DNA of 36,777 nucleotides from Xenophilus sp. AP218F (GCA_002213445.1 NJIE01000035.1:1-36777); one strand, 5' to 3'. Shown: positions 6,646 to 15,447, counted from the first letter of the stretch. A program made the numbers and translations. Notes: a model not told the origin generated them from the sequence alone.

Positions 6646-9033
6646 TCAGCGCAGGTAGGGCAGGTAGGGCTGCTCGTCGCGGATGGCGTAGGTTTTGCCG
6701 TTGAGCGAGACGCTGTAGTTGCGGGGGCCGGAAATCGGCAGATAGTAGACGATATCCAGGCTGACGCTTTGGCCCGGCGCCAGGTTCTGCCAGCTTGGCA
6801 GCTTGACCGAAACCCGATGGTAGTCGCCCTTCAGGCCGCCGACATTGCTGCCGCTGTGGCCGACGCTGATCACCTTGAGCCCGAAGCCGGACTGGTCGGC
6901 GATATTGGCCGGCGCGGAGGTCGGCACGTCGAACTGGAACTCGGTGCCGCCGGGCAGCGTCGAGCCTGAGCGGTTGACGATGGTGAGTTTGGGGTTGATC
7001 GGGTAGTTCTTGTCGCCCAGGGCGAAACCGGACAGGCTGAAGCCGACGTCGATGGCGGCGCTGGCTTGCGGCGCGGCGACCACGCGGCGAGCGGCGGTCT
7101 TGGCCGGCTGGCTGAAAGCGCTGTACAGCTGGCTGGTCAGCGTGGCGCCCATGAAGTACTCGCCCTTGCCGCCGTTGCGCTGCGGGTTCCAGTCGTAGTC
7201 GCCGGCCAGCTCCCAGAACATCACGCCGCCGACGTTGTTGGCTTCGATCCAGGCCGCTTTCCGGGCGATGGACTCCTCATCCTCGGTGGACAGGAATACC
7301 TTCTTGCTGGCGTTCCACAGCCAGGGGGCCGCCAGCGCCGTGCTGTAGTTGCGCTGATAGCTGCCGGTCAGCTGGTTGGCGGGCAGGGACGGGTCCAGGC
7401 CGTAGGCCGCCAGATAGCTGCCGGCGATGCCTTTCTCCAGGTTCTTGGCGTGCCACATCGGACTGGAGCCTCCCGGAATTTCCTGGCCCTTGTCGTCGAG
7501 GTCGTGCCAGACGTTGTCTATGCCCACCGCGCCGTCGCCGCACTCGGTCAGGCCGGTCGGGCAGTTGCTGCCGACCGAGCTGCCCCACAGGCCGTTGCTG
7601 CCGCCGCTGACGTTCTTCCAGCCGCGGGTGTAGTAAGGCACGCCGATATTGATGCGCGATGCCGGCAGGCCGCCGCGGTAGTAATGGTAGGACCAGTCGG
7701 TGTTCAGGTAGCCGATATTGCCGTACTGCGGGGTGTTGTAGACGTTCCAGAAGGCGAGCTCGGCGTCCTTGCCGTCGTCGAACAGCGCGGCGTTGGGGCC
7801 GACGAAGCGGTTCCAGGCGCCGTGCAGGTCGTAGGACATCACGTTGGCGAAGTCCAGATACTTGAGCGCGCCGAAGGTTTCCATGCCGCGCAGCAGGTAA
7901 CCGGACGCCGGCACCGCGGCGGTGATCTGGTAGTAGCGGCCATCCTGGGCGGCGGCGCGGTCCAGCCGGTCGCGCAGCGTTTGCAGCAAGGCGGCGTAGC
8001 CCTTGGCCAGCGAGCCCAGCCGCGGGTTGGAGACGCTCCAGTCCAGCGGGTTGCCGGCGTTGCTCATCGAGGTGGGGTATTCGAAGTCGATGTCCACGCC
8101 GTCAAAGCCGTATTTGCGCAGGAAGGCGACGGCGGAGTCCGAGAAGGCGTTGATGCCGGCCTGGTTGATGCTGCCGTCGGCATTGACGGTCATGGTGTAG
8201 AAGCCGCCGCTGTTGACGCGCTTGCCGTTGGCGTCGAAGTAGCCGCCGGTTTCCGCCCAGCCGCCCACCGAGATCAGCGTTTTCACGCCCGGAAACTTGC
8301 GTTTGTACTGGGTAAGCAGGTTGAAGTGGCCCTTGTACGGCAGGGCAGGGTCCATCTGGGCGCCGGCGACGCCGGGCCAGGTCATGTCGGTGGCCGGGTT
8401 GCCGGGGTTGTTTTCCCCAACCGACAGCTTGTTGCTGCCGTCGACGTGGGCGAAGGCGTAGTTGATGTGGGTGAGCTTGCCCCAGGGGATGTCGCTGGCG
8501 AGGTAGGCCGGGCTGCCGTCCTTGCCGGTGCGCCAACTGGTGAAATAGCCGATGATGCGGCGGCGGCTGTTGTTGGCCAGCTGCTCGGCCCCGCCCTGGC
8601 GATAGGCGGCGCAATATGGTACGTCCACGCCCGGCGTGGCGGCCAGGCCTTCCGGCTGGCACAGCGCGTTGCCGCTGGGTGGCGGCACCTGCACCAGCGG
8701 CGGATCCGGCGCCGGGTTGCCGCCGCCTCCGCCGCAGGCGCCGATCAATAGCCAGGGGCTGGCGTCGCCGGAGGCCGGCGCGTTGCCCTGCGTCCACCAT
8801 TTCGCCTGCCAGGTTTGCTGCTGATAGCTGACGCGCTGGCCGCCGTTGTAGACGGCTGTGGCGCTCCAGGCCGGGTCGGCGCAGCTGTCCGCTGCGGTCT
8901 TGATCAAAGCGTCGCTTCTGGCCGCGCTGGACGGCGGGGTGGGAGAGGAAGCGTTGCCGGCCGCCAGCAGCGCGGCGCCGGTTACGGCGCCGGCCGCCAG
9001 GCCGCTTTTGATGAGTAGCAGGGTCTTGCTCAC
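6646..9033 (-). CDS. Secreted GH18 chitinase with N-terminal chitin-binding domain
   Basis: This 795-aa extracellular enzyme is predicted to cleave chitin. A signal peptide (about residues 1-27) is followed by a CBM5/12-type chitin-binding domain at 51-100, with aromatic residues Tyr70, Trp75, Trp79 and Trp80, and by a Gly/Pro-rich linker. The GH18 barrel runs from RRIIGYFTSW (158) to GGVMFWELAGDYDWN. The catalytic motif DGVDIDFEY places the general acid at Glu318 with Asp314 and Asp316. The last 140 or so residues form a beta-rich C-terminal domain of unknown role. The start is GTG with AAGGAG 6 bases upstream. It is monocistronic with its own terminator. In Chromobacterium chitinases are often quorum-sensing controlled; no clear lux box is seen here. 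Confidence 0.95.
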   Translation of the reverse strand: MSKTLLLIKSGLAAGAVTGAALLAAGNASSPTPPSSAARSDALIKTAADSCADPAWSATAVYNGGQRVSYQQQTWQAKWWTQGNAPASGDASPWLLIGACGGGGGNPAPDPPLVQVPPPSGNALCQPEGLAATPGVDVPYCAAYRQGGAEQLANNSRRRIIGYFTSWRTGKDGSPAYLASDIPWGKLTHINYAFAHVDGSNKLSVGENNPGNPATDMTWPGVAGAQMDPALPYKGHFNLLTQYKRKFPGVKTLISVGGWAETGGYFDANGKRVNSGGFYTMTVNADGSINQAGINAFSDSAVAFLRKYGFDGVDIDFEYPTSMSNAGNPLDWSVSNPRLGSLAKGYAALLQTLRDRLDRAAAQDGRYYQITAAVPASGYLLRGMETFGALKYLDFANVMSYDLHGAWNRFVGPNAALFDDGKDAELAFWNVYNTPQYGNIGYLNTDWSYHYYRGGLPASRINIGVPYYTRGWKNVSGGSNGLWGSSVGSNCPTGLTECGDGAVGIDNVWHDLDDKGQEIPGGSSPMWHAKNLEKGIAGSYLAAYGLDPSLPANQLTGSYQRNYSTALAAPWLWNASKKVFLSTEDEESIARKAAWIEANNVGGVMFWELAGDYDWNPQRNGGKGEYFMGATLTSQLYSAFSQPAKTAARRVVAAPQASAAIDVGFSLSGFALGDKNYPINPKLTIVNRSGSTLPGGTEFQFDVPTSAPANIADQSGFGLKVISVGHSGSNVGGLKGDYHRVSVKLPSWQNLAPGQSVSLDIVYYLPISGPRNYSVSLNGKTYAIRDEQPYLPYLR

Positions 9034-9062
9034 GGGTTTCTCCTTGTGTGGCGGGTGGGACT

Positions 9063-9090
9063 CTGACTTGTATCTAATTGGTATTGTCAG
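9063..9090 (-). promoter_or_regulatory. Repeat-containing candidate operator upstream of the chitinase gene
   Basis: A 28-bp AT-rich segment 30 bp upstream of the start codon is bounded by inverted CTGAC/GTCAG and contains two similar direct blocks TTGTAT (9068) and TTGGTAT (9078), one helical turn apart. It is placed where a regulator of the chitinase promoter could bind. No factor can be assigned. Confidence 0.25.
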
Positions 9091-9260
9091 CGGACTGTAG
9101 CCTTTCCACGCGGCGAGAAACCTGTCTTTAAGGATGGTTTTGCGGTTTTGTTTCCTGTTCTATCGGTCAGTCGCAAGCCCGGCGACGGGCCAGGAGAGGC
9201 GCGGCGCGAGACAACTGGTATGGGAGTGGATGGTTAGCCCGCCGCCGGGCGGGCGAATCA

Positions 9261-10304
9261 TCAGTGGTGCTCGGTGATGTGATGCGACGGCGCGGGCAGC
9301 AGGCCCTGGCTTAGCAGGTGGAACAGCAGCCAGCCGATGGCGCAGACGCCGACGATGACGGCCAGCACGATCAGGGCCTTGAGCAGCAGGTTTTCGGTTT
9401 GCGCGTCCAGATCGTCCGCCGGCGCGGAGGGGCCGGCCTGCGCCCGCGCCGAGGGCTGCGGGTGGGCGGGCGGCTCTGGGAGGCCTGCCGGCGAGTCGGC
9501 CTGCGGCGTCGACGCGAGATTGGTCGGCGTGGTTTGCAAGGCGGCCTCGCCCAGACGGGTCAGCCGTCCGGTCAGCGATTCGAACAGCGCCAGCGGCGGC
9601 GGCTCGGGCAGAGCGGCGCGCTGCTGGCGGATGACGCGGCTTTCGCCCAGCACGAAGATGGCGCACAGCAAAGGGGCGACGACTTGCAGCGCCGGGGTCT
9701 GGCTGGCGACCCAGTCGTTCCATAGCGGATCGCTTACCGCCAGCGTGCCGGCCAGCCAGCCGAGAATGGCCGCGCCGGCGGGAATCAGCAGCGGGTAGTC
9801 GTCCATCAGCCGGCCAAGCAGCAGGCTGCCGTACATCAGCAGCGGCACCGACAGCAACAGCCCCAGCAGCAGGAACAGCACGCTGCCCTGGGCGGCGGCG
9901 GCCAGCGCCAGCACATTGTCCAGGCTCAGCGCCAGGTCGGCGCTGACGATCAGCGAGACTGCGCTCCACAGTTGCCGGCTGCCGCCGGCCTTCTGCGCCA
10001 GTCGCGCGGCCTCGTCCTGGCCATCTTCGCCCAGCAGCAGCTTGATGGCGATGACGATCAGCAGCAGCGCGCCGATCAGCTTGAGGCAAGGCACCAGCAA
10101 CAGCACGCCGGTCAGGGCGGTGAGCAGGAGGCGCAAGGCGATGGCGAAGCCGGTGCCCAGCAGCACCGCTCGGGCGCGCAGCGGGGCCGGCAGGGCGCGG
10201 CAGGCCAGGGCGATGACCAGCGCGTTGTCGCCGCTGAGGATCAGGTCCAGAAACGAGACCTGGAAGGTCAGGCCGAGGGCGTGAGCCAGGCTATCGGCTT
10301 CCAT
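9261..10304 (-). CDS. TerC-family integral membrane protein (YjbE/YkoY type)
   Basis: This 347-aa polytopic membrane protein belongs to the TerC family. It has the two family signatures FLDLILSGDNALVIALA (about residues 19-35) and ADLALSLDNVLALAAAA, each with an acidic and an Asn residue in a membrane helix. Several TerC proteins export Mn2+ (MntX/MntY-type or YkoY/Alx-like), so metal export is a reasonable inference. After the usual domain (about residue 225) there is a Pro/Ala-rich linker and one more helix (KALIVLAVIVGVCAIGWLLF) near the C-terminus, ending in a His-rich tail HHITEHH. AAGGAG stands 6 bases before the ATG. It is the last gene of the operon, 12 bp behind the NRAMP-like gene. 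Confidence 0.85.
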   Translation of the reverse strand: MEADSLAHALGLTFQVSFLDLILSGDNALVIALACRALPAPLRARAVLLGTGFAIALRLLLTALTGVLLLVPCLKLIGALLLIVIAIKLLLGEDGQDEAARLAQKAGGSRQLWSAVSLIVSADLALSLDNVLALAAAAQGSVLFLLLGLLLSVPLLMYGSLLLGRLMDDYPLLIPAGAAILGWLAGTLAVSDPLWNDWVASQTPALQVVAPLLCAIFVLGESRVIRQQRAALPEPPPLALFESLTGRLTRLGEAALQTTPTNLASTPQADSPAGLPEPPAHPQPSARAQAGPSAPADDLDAQTENLLLKALIVLAVIVGVCAIGWLLFHLLSQGLLPAPSHHITEHH

Positions 10305-10316
10305 CGTTTCTCCTTG

Positions 10317-11567
10317 TCATCCGATGAGGCCGGCGATGCCGGCGTAGAGGCTGAAGCCGGCCAGCAGCGTGAAGAGCGCGGCCAGCATCCATCGGTAGCC
10401 GCCGCGGATGCGCAGGCTCCCCGGCAGATCGAGCGACAGCCGGTACAGAGCCAGCAGGATGGCCGGCAGCAGCAGGGCGTTCGCCGCCGAAGCGACGATG
10501 GATAGCTGCACCAGGCTGACGCCGGAGGCGACCAGCGCGCCGCAACCGGTCAGGATCAGGCCGAAGCTGGCGTAGAACCACGGCGCTTCCAGCGGTTTGC
10601 GCTCCAGCGATTGGCGTTTGCCGCTGATTTCGCCCAGCGCCCAGGCGCAGCACAGGCAAACCACGATGGTGGCCACCAGCGCGCCGCCGGACAGCGCCAG
10701 CGCGAACAGCAGCTTGCCGCCGGTGGGGCCGAGCAGATGGCCGAAGCCGCTGGCCAGCTGCGGGATGGCGTCCAGCGATTCGCCGCCATGGCCATCGCCG
10801 AAGGCGACCGCCGCGACGATCAGGATCCCGGCGGTGATCACCTGGCAGAGGATGGCGCCGAACAGCGTATCGAGGCGGGCGGCTTTGAGATCGGCCATCG
10901 TCAGGCCCTTGTCCAGCATCGCCGACTGTTGATAGCACACCGTCCACGGCATCACGCAGGTGCCGATATTGGCGGCGGCCAGCAGCAGGAAGTCGTGGTC
11001 GCCAAGCGGCAACTGGGTGAGTTGGGCCGCCATCTGGCCTAGGTCGGGGCGCGCCATCCAGGCCTCCGCCAGGAAGGCGAGCTCGAAGACGCCCAGGCCG
11101 ATGGCGATGCGTTCCACCGAGCGATAGCTGCCGGTGCAGACCATGGCCAGGATCAGCGCGCACAGCAGGCTGATGGTTTGCCACACCGGCACGCCGAACA
11201 TCTGGCCGACACCGGCAAGACCGCTGAGCTGGGTGATCAGCGCGCCGACGCAGCTGATCAGCAGCAGGGCGGTGGACAGCGCCCCCGCCGCGCGGCCGAA
11301 GCGTCGCCGCACCAGCTCGCCGTAGCTTTGGCCGGCGCCCAGCGCCAGCCGTATCGTCAGCTCCTGCACCAGATACAGCACCGGAATCAGGATCAACAAC
11401 AGGGGCAGCATCCGGTAGCCCCAGTGCGCGCCGCTCTGCGCCGCGGCGATCACGCTGCCGGTTTCGGTGTCGGCCAGCATCACCACCAGGCCGGGGCCGA
11501 TGGCGGCCAGCAGATGGCGCAGCCGCCGGCCGGCGTCGGGCGTCAGGCTCATTTCGCGTCCGCTCAT
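10317..11567 (-). CDS. Divergent NRAMP-family divalent metal transporter
   Basis: A 416-aa membrane protein with about eleven hydrophobic helices and the NRAMP layout (IGPGLVVMLAD in TM1, NIGTCVMPW in TM6). Canonical NRAMP/MntH proteins have DPGN in TM1 and MPH in TM6. Here the aligned residues are ETGS (Glu35-Ser38) and MPW (Met206-Trp208). The position of the usual TM6 Ala is Thr203. The substrate or coupling therefore may differ from Mn2+/Fe2+ with H+. The ATG overlaps the hflC-like stop codon (ATGA), so the two are translationally coupled. The frame is open upstream into the hflC region, but that part is antifeature: it codes for nothing recognisable and hflC occupies another frame. Confidence 0.85.
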   Translation of the reverse strand: MSGREMSLTPDAGRRLRHLLAAIGPGLVVMLADTETGSVIAAAQSGAHWGYRMLPLLLILIPVLYLVQELTIRLALGAGQSYGELVRRRFGRAAGALSTALLLISCVGALITQLSGLAGVGQMFGVPVWQTISLLCALILAMVCTGSYRSVERIAIGLGVFELAFLAEAWMARPDLGQMAAQLTQLPLGDHDFLLLAAANIGTCVMPWTVCYQQSAMLDKGLTMADLKAARLDTLFGAILCQVITAGILIVAAVAFGDGHGGESLDAIPQLASGFGHLLGPTGGKLLFALALSGGALVATIVVCLCCAWALGEISGKRQSLERKPLEAPWFYASFGLILTGCGALVASGVSLVQLSIVASAANALLLPAILLALYRLSLDLPGSLRIRGGYRWMLAALFTLLAGFSLYAGIAGLIG

Positions 11568-12442
11568 GGCTTGGCCCCGGCGGGGCCGTTCTTGAAGTCG
11601 CGCAGCAGCGCCGAGTCCGGCGACAGCACCAGGGTCGGCGCGGAATCGGACAGCGACTGGCGATAGGTTTGCAGCGAGCGGTAGAACTTGTAGAACTTGG
11701 GGTCCTTGCCGAAAGCCTGCGCCAGGATCTGGTTGGCCCTGGCGTCGGCTTCGCCGCGGGCGATGGCGCTCTGGCGCTGGGCTTCGGACAGGATCACGGT
11801 GCGATCGCGGTCGGCTTTGGCCTGGATCTGCTGCGCCCATTCCACGCCCTGGGCGCGCAGCTCCTTGGCCTCCTGCTGGCGAGCGGATTTCATCCGGTCG
11901 TAGATCGCCTGGCTGGTTTCCAGCGGCAGATCGGCGCGGTGCAGCTGCACTTCGGTGACTTCCAGCCCCAGCGGCCGGGCGCGGGCGGCCACTTCCTGCC
12001 GGATGCGCTGGACGATGGACGCGCGGCGCGCGGACAGTAGGTCGGTGAGCGGCGCCTTGCCCAGTTCGCGGCGCAGCGAGGTGCTGACCAGCTGGGTCAG
12101 TTGCGCGCGCGCCTGCTCCTCGCTGCGCAGCGATTGGTAGAAGCGCAAGGTGTCGGCGATGCGGTAGCGGGTATAGGTTTCCACTTCCAGCCGTTTCTCG
12201 TCGCCTAGGATGATCTGCTCCGGCGGCGGCGCCAGCATCTGCAGGCGGGTGTCGTAGTACTGGACGCTGTCCAGCAGCGGCAGCTTGAACTTGAGGCCGG
12301 GCTGATCGTCCACGTCTACCGGCGCGCCCAGGCGGATCACCAGCGCTTTCTGGCCCTCGTTCAGGGTGTACTGGGCCGACAAAGCCAGCCACAGGGCGGC
12401 CAGCGCCAGCAGGATGACGATGCCGCGAGTCTGTTTTTTCAT
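11564..12442 (-). CDS. hflC: HflC-like SPFH/band 7 membrane protein
   Basis: This 292-aa protein has one N-terminal membrane helix (GIVILLALAALWLALS, about residues 7-22) and an SPFH domain beginning YTLNEGQKALVIRLGAPV. A long charged helical region follows (ARQQEAKELRAQG, EAQRQSAIARGEADARANQI), ending in the FYKFYRSLQTY segment typical of HflC. HflC with HflK forms a large membrane cage that sequesters FtsH protease in E. coli. It overlaps the HflK-like stop codon by one base (TGATG) and the NRAMP-like start by four. Because it is not next to hflX or purA, as the main hflKC usually is, it may be a second copy; the genome outside the window would decide. Confidence 0.88.
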   Translation of the reverse strand: MKKQTRGIVILLALAALWLALSAQYTLNEGQKALVIRLGAPVDVDDQPGLKFKLPLLDSVQYYDTRLQMLAPPPEQIILGDEKRLEVETYTRYRIADTLRFYQSLRSEEQARAQLTQLVSTSLRRELGKAPLTDLLSARRASIVQRIRQEVAARARPLGLEVTEVQLHRADLPLETSQAIYDRMKSARQQEAKELRAQGVEWAQQIQAKADRDRTVILSEAQRQSAIARGEADARANQILAQAFGKDPKFYKFYRSLQTYRQSLSDSAPTLVLSPDSALLRDFKNGPAGAKP

Positions 12443-13476
12443 CAGCGGGCCCCCTTGGCGTTTTTCTTGGCCGCGTCCTGCAGCTGCAGCAGGGGCAGCA
12501 CGCCTGCGCCGTTCTTGCCCGAACCGTCTATCACCACCTTGCCGGCCTTTTTCAGCACTTCGTCCATGCTTTCCAGATACAGCCGCCAGGCGGTGACGTC
12601 CTTGGCCTGGGCGTAGCTCTTGTAGACCGAGTCGAAGCGCTTGGCTTCGCCCTCGGCCAGGTTCACCACCTGGCTCTGGTAGGCCTCGGCCTCCTGGCGG
12701 ATGCGTTCGGCCTCGCCGCGGGCCTTGGGCAGGATGTCGTTGCTGTAGGCCTGGGCTTCGTTGCGGGCGCGCTCCTGGTCGGCGCGGGCGCGCTGCACGT
12801 CGTTGAAGGCGTCGATCACCGCCGCCGGCGGGTCGACGCGCTGCAGTTGCACCTGGGTGATCAGGATGCCGGCCTGTTCTGCGTCCAGCCGCTGTTGCAG
12901 CAGGCCGAGCGTCTCCTCCGCCACCTGCTGGCGGCGGTTGGACATCGCCGCCTGGATGGGCGTGCGCGACAGCACTTCGCGCAGCGCGCCCTCGGCGGTG
13001 ATGCGCAGCGCTTCTTCGGGCTTGTTGGTGCGAAACAGGAACTGGCCGGGGGCCTTGATGCGCCAGAACACCGCGCAATCGGCCTCGACGATGTTCTCGT
13101 CGCCGGTCAGCATCTGTTTCTCGCGCGGATCGCTGCCGTCGGCAGGGGAGCCGTTGTAGAGATTGGCCAGCTTCAGCTGATTGATCTGGGTGACCTTGGG
13201 CAGCTGCACGCTTTCCACCGGCCAGGGCCAGTGATAGTGCAGGCCGGGCGCGGTGGTATCCACCCAGGCGCCCAGGCGCACTACCACGCCTTGTTCGTCC
13301 GGCTGCACCCGGTAAATGCCGGAGGCCAGCCAGCCGACGGCGATCAGGCCGGCCAGCAGGACGCCGCCCTTGCCCGGCATGCCCAGCAGCCGCAGCGTGT
13401 AGTCGACATGCTGGCGCAAGGCGCGCCAGCCGCGTCCGGCGGAGGGGAGAGTCTGCGGTTGCGGTTGTGGCGGCAT
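12442..13476 (-). CDS. hflK: HflK-like SPFH/band 7 membrane protein
   Basis: A 344-aa partner of the HflC-like protein. A short Pro/Gln-rich N-terminus precedes one membrane helix (GGVLLAGLIAVGWLASGIY) and the SPFH domain (RVQPDEQGVVVRLGAWVDTT, then PGLHYHWPWP, the HflK hallmark). A helical tail contains RARADQERARNEAQAY and ends with FDSVYKSYAQAKDVTAWRLYLESM. It lacks the long Gly-rich N-terminal stretch of E. coli HflK and is shorter (344 against about 419 aa). The start at 13476 is a choice: the frame is open to 13572, but the preceding residues are not HflK-like; no strong ribosome site is seen for either. It is the first gene of the four-gene operon. Confidence 0.85.
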   Translation of the reverse strand: MPPQPQPQTLPSAGRGWRALRQHVDYTLRLLGMPGKGGVLLAGLIAVGWLASGIYRVQPDEQGVVVRLGAWVDTTAPGLHYHWPWPVESVQLPKVTQINQLKLANLYNGSPADGSDPREKQMLTGDENIVEADCAVFWRIKAPGQFLFRTNKPEEALRITAEGALREVLSRTPIQAAMSNRRQQVAEETLGLLQQRLDAEQAGILITQVQLQRVDPPAAVIDAFNDVQRARADQERARNEAQAYSNDILPKARGEAERIRQEAEAYQSQVVNLAEGEAKRFDSVYKSYAQAKDVTAWRLYLESMDEVLKKAGKVVIDGSGKNGAGVLPLLQLQDAAKKNAKGAR

Positions 13477-13730
13477 GGCTAGGCTCGCTTCGGCGTGGCG
13501 ACAGATACCCTGCCCAACGCACGCGGCAAGCATCCGGATGACAAGGAAAGTGCCGGAATTGACTTGCGGCAAGGATTTTCCGGCGCTTGCGCGATGATCC
13601 GCGCCGGTTTTCTACGCGCATCGCCCGACGCGGGAAACAATGCGGCGGCAACTGAGTCAGATCAAACAGTCATGACAATGGCGAGCGTAGGATGAAGTTG
13701 TCGGTCAACCCACCACAGCAGGAGAAGCCC

Positions 13731-13943
13731 ATGTTTCCAGAGTATCGCGAACTGATTTCCAAACTGAAAACCGAAGACTTGCACTTCAGCAAGCTGTTCG
13801 ATCAGCACAATGATCTGGATCAGCAGATCAAGAATATGGAATCGCGCCTGATTGCGGCGTCCGAATTCGAAATCGAGCAGCTGAAAAAGGAAAAACTGCG
13901 GCTGAAGGACGAGCTGTACGCGCTGCTGAGATCGCGCGCCTGA
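13731..13943 (+). CDS. DUF465 (YdcH-like) small coiled-coil protein
   Basis: A 70-aa, mostly helical, charged protein. MFPEYRELISKLKTEDLHF and FDQHNDLDQQIKNME are the DUF465/YdcH signature. The rest is one or two coiled-coil helices (FEIEQLKKEKLRLKDELYALL). The function of this widespread family is unknown. The ATG at 13731 is chosen because AGGAG lies 6 bases upstream; an upstream ATG at 13692 has no such site. It stands alone with its own terminator. Confidence 0.9.
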   Translation: MFPEYRELISKLKTEDLHFSKLFDQHNDLDQQIKNMESRLIAASEFEIEQLKKEKLRLKDELYALLRSRA

Positions 13944-13963
13944 TCCCTCGCTTCCGCCGCGAC

Positions 13964-13986
13964 AACCGCCTTCGGGCGGTTTTTTG
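13964..13986 (+). terminator. Intrinsic terminator
   Basis: Stem AACCGCC/GGCGGTT with loop TTCG, followed by a T-run; it starts 20 bases after the DUF465 stop codon. Confidence 0.9.
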
Positions 13987-14089
13987 TCGCCTGGCGCAGA
14001 GGAGGCCGGTATTGACCCGGAGCAATCGGCGGGCAGAGGGCGCTTGCTAGAATGCAGCATACAATCTGTCATCACGAAACGAGCTGGCT

Positions 14090-15400
14090 ATGGTCTACCT
14101 TCAACTTCTCGTTGTCCTGGGCGCCATCGTATGGGGCGTGCGCATGGGGGGCATCGGCCTCGGCATCACCGGCGGGGCGGGGCTGCTGATCCTCACCTTC
14201 GGCTTCGGCTTGCGGCCGGGTCATCCGCCGGTGGACGTCATCCTGATCATCATTACCGTCATCACCGCCACCGCGGCCTTGCAGTCGGCCAGGGGGCTGG
14301 ATTACATGGTGGAGGCGGCGGCGCGCATCTTGCGGCGCAACCCGCGCCACATCGTGCTGCTGGCCCCGCTGGTGGGCTGGCTGTTCACCTTTCTGGCCGG
14401 CACCGGCTTCATCGCCCTGGCGCTGATGCCCATCGTGGTGGAAGTGGCCGAGAAAACCGGCATCCGGCCGGAGCGGCCGCTGGCCGGCCTGACCGTGGCC
14501 TCGCAGAACGCCATCGTCGCCTGTCCGGTTTCCGCCGCCACCGTGGCGCTGGCGGCGATCCTCGCGCCGCATGGGGTCGAGCTGACCGACATCATCATGA
14601 TCAGCATCCCGGCCACGCTGGTGGGCGCGCTGGCGGGCGGGCTGGTGATGCTGCGCTACGGCAAGGAGCTGAGCGACGATCCGGTATACCAGCAGCGTCT
14701 GGCCGCCGGCGAGATCGCCCGCCCGCAAGCCGGCAGCGTCGAAGCGCTGCCCGGAAGCGCGGCCTGGTCGGTGTACGGATTCTTGCTGACCATCGCCGCC
14801 ATCGTGCTGCTGGCGGCCTTTCCCGAGTGGCGTCCGTCCTGGCCGGGCGAGCAGGGCGTGGTCAAGCTGTCGATGGTGGAAGTGATCCAGATGTTCATGC
14901 TGAGCTACGCCACCCTGGCGGTGTGCTGCTTCCGGGCCGATCTGCAGAAAATGGTGTCCGGCGCGATGTTCCGCTCCGGGGCCGTGGCGGCGGTGACCAT
15001 ACTGGGCGCGGCCTGGATGAGCGATACCTTCATCCAGGGCAATCTGCCGCTGTTCAAGCACAATATCGTCAGCATCATCGAAACCGCGCCGTGGCTGTTC
15101 GCCTTCGCGGTGTTCACCATGGCCATCCTGCTGTTCAGCCAGGGGGCCACCACCAAGGTGATGATGCCGCTGGGCGTTTCGCTGGGGGTTTCCAGTCCGG
15201 CGCTGATCGCCATGTACCCGGCGGTGGTGGGCGTATACGTGCTGCCCAGCTATCCCAGCCTGATCGCCGCGGTGGAGATGGATTACACCGGCACCACCCG
15301 CATCGGCAAGTGGGTGTTCAATCACAGTTTCATCCTGCCCGGGCTGGCGAGCACCGTGGCGTCCATCGCCACCGGTTTCGCGCTGCTGGCGCTGCGTTGA
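14090..15400 (+). CDS. Anaerobic C4-dicarboxylate transporter, Dcu family (DcuA/DcuB-like)
   Basis: A 436-aa inner-membrane protein with ten or more hydrophobic helices, recognisable as Dcu along its whole length. Examples are GGIGLGITGGAGLLIL, ALQSARGLDYMVEAAARILRRNP, the LSDDPVYQQRL loop, ILGAAWMSDTF and the C-terminal MDYTGTTRIGKWVFNHSF. Dcu carriers exchange fumarate, malate, aspartate and succinate, mostly under anaerobic growth. The DcuA, DcuB or DcuC-like role cannot be separated safely by eye. Upstream, TGCTAGAAT (14045-14053) would serve as an extended -10 element. No FNR box is evident. The next genes, a secreted protein and a hybrid kinase, follow on the same strand after 104 bp and a separate promoter candidate. 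Confidence 0.92.
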   Translation: MVYLQLLVVLGAIVWGVRMGGIGLGITGGAGLLILTFGFGLRPGHPPVDVILIIITVITATAALQSARGLDYMVEAAARILRRNPRHIVLLAPLVGWLFTFLAGTGFIALALMPIVVEVAEKTGIRPERPLAGLTVASQNAIVACPVSAATVALAAILAPHGVELTDIIMISIPATLVGALAGGLVMLRYGKELSDDPVYQQRLAAGEIARPQAGSVEALPGSAAWSVYGFLLTIAAIVLLAAFPEWRPSWPGEQGVVKLSMVEVIQMFMLSYATLAVCCFRADLQKMVSGAMFRSGAVAAVTILGAAWMSDTFIQGNLPLFKHNIVSIIETAPWLFAFAVFTMAILLFSQGATTKVMMPLGVSLGVSSPALIAMYPAVVGVYVLPSYPSLIAAVEMDYTGTTRIGKWVFNHSFILPGLASTVASIATGFALLALR

Positions 15401-15447
15401 GCCGCCGGCCGCGCGCGGCGGCTTCCCGCGCGCGGCCTTGCGGACAG

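Noticed and set aside
10317-12392. Apparent fusion of the NRAMP-like gene with about 275 extra N-terminal codons
   Set aside because: The extra part is a shadow of the hflC-like gene in another frame; the ATGA overlap gives a natural start at 11567.
11564-13651. Apparent 695-residue fusion ending in the HflC-like protein
   Set aside because: The N-terminal part is a frame-shifted shadow of the hflK-like gene; hflC has its own ATG overlapping the hflK stop.
13477-13730. Possible FNR or sigma-70 site upstream of the HflK-like operon and DUF465
   Set aside because: Only half-matching sequences (TTGACT without a -10; ATCAA half site) are present.
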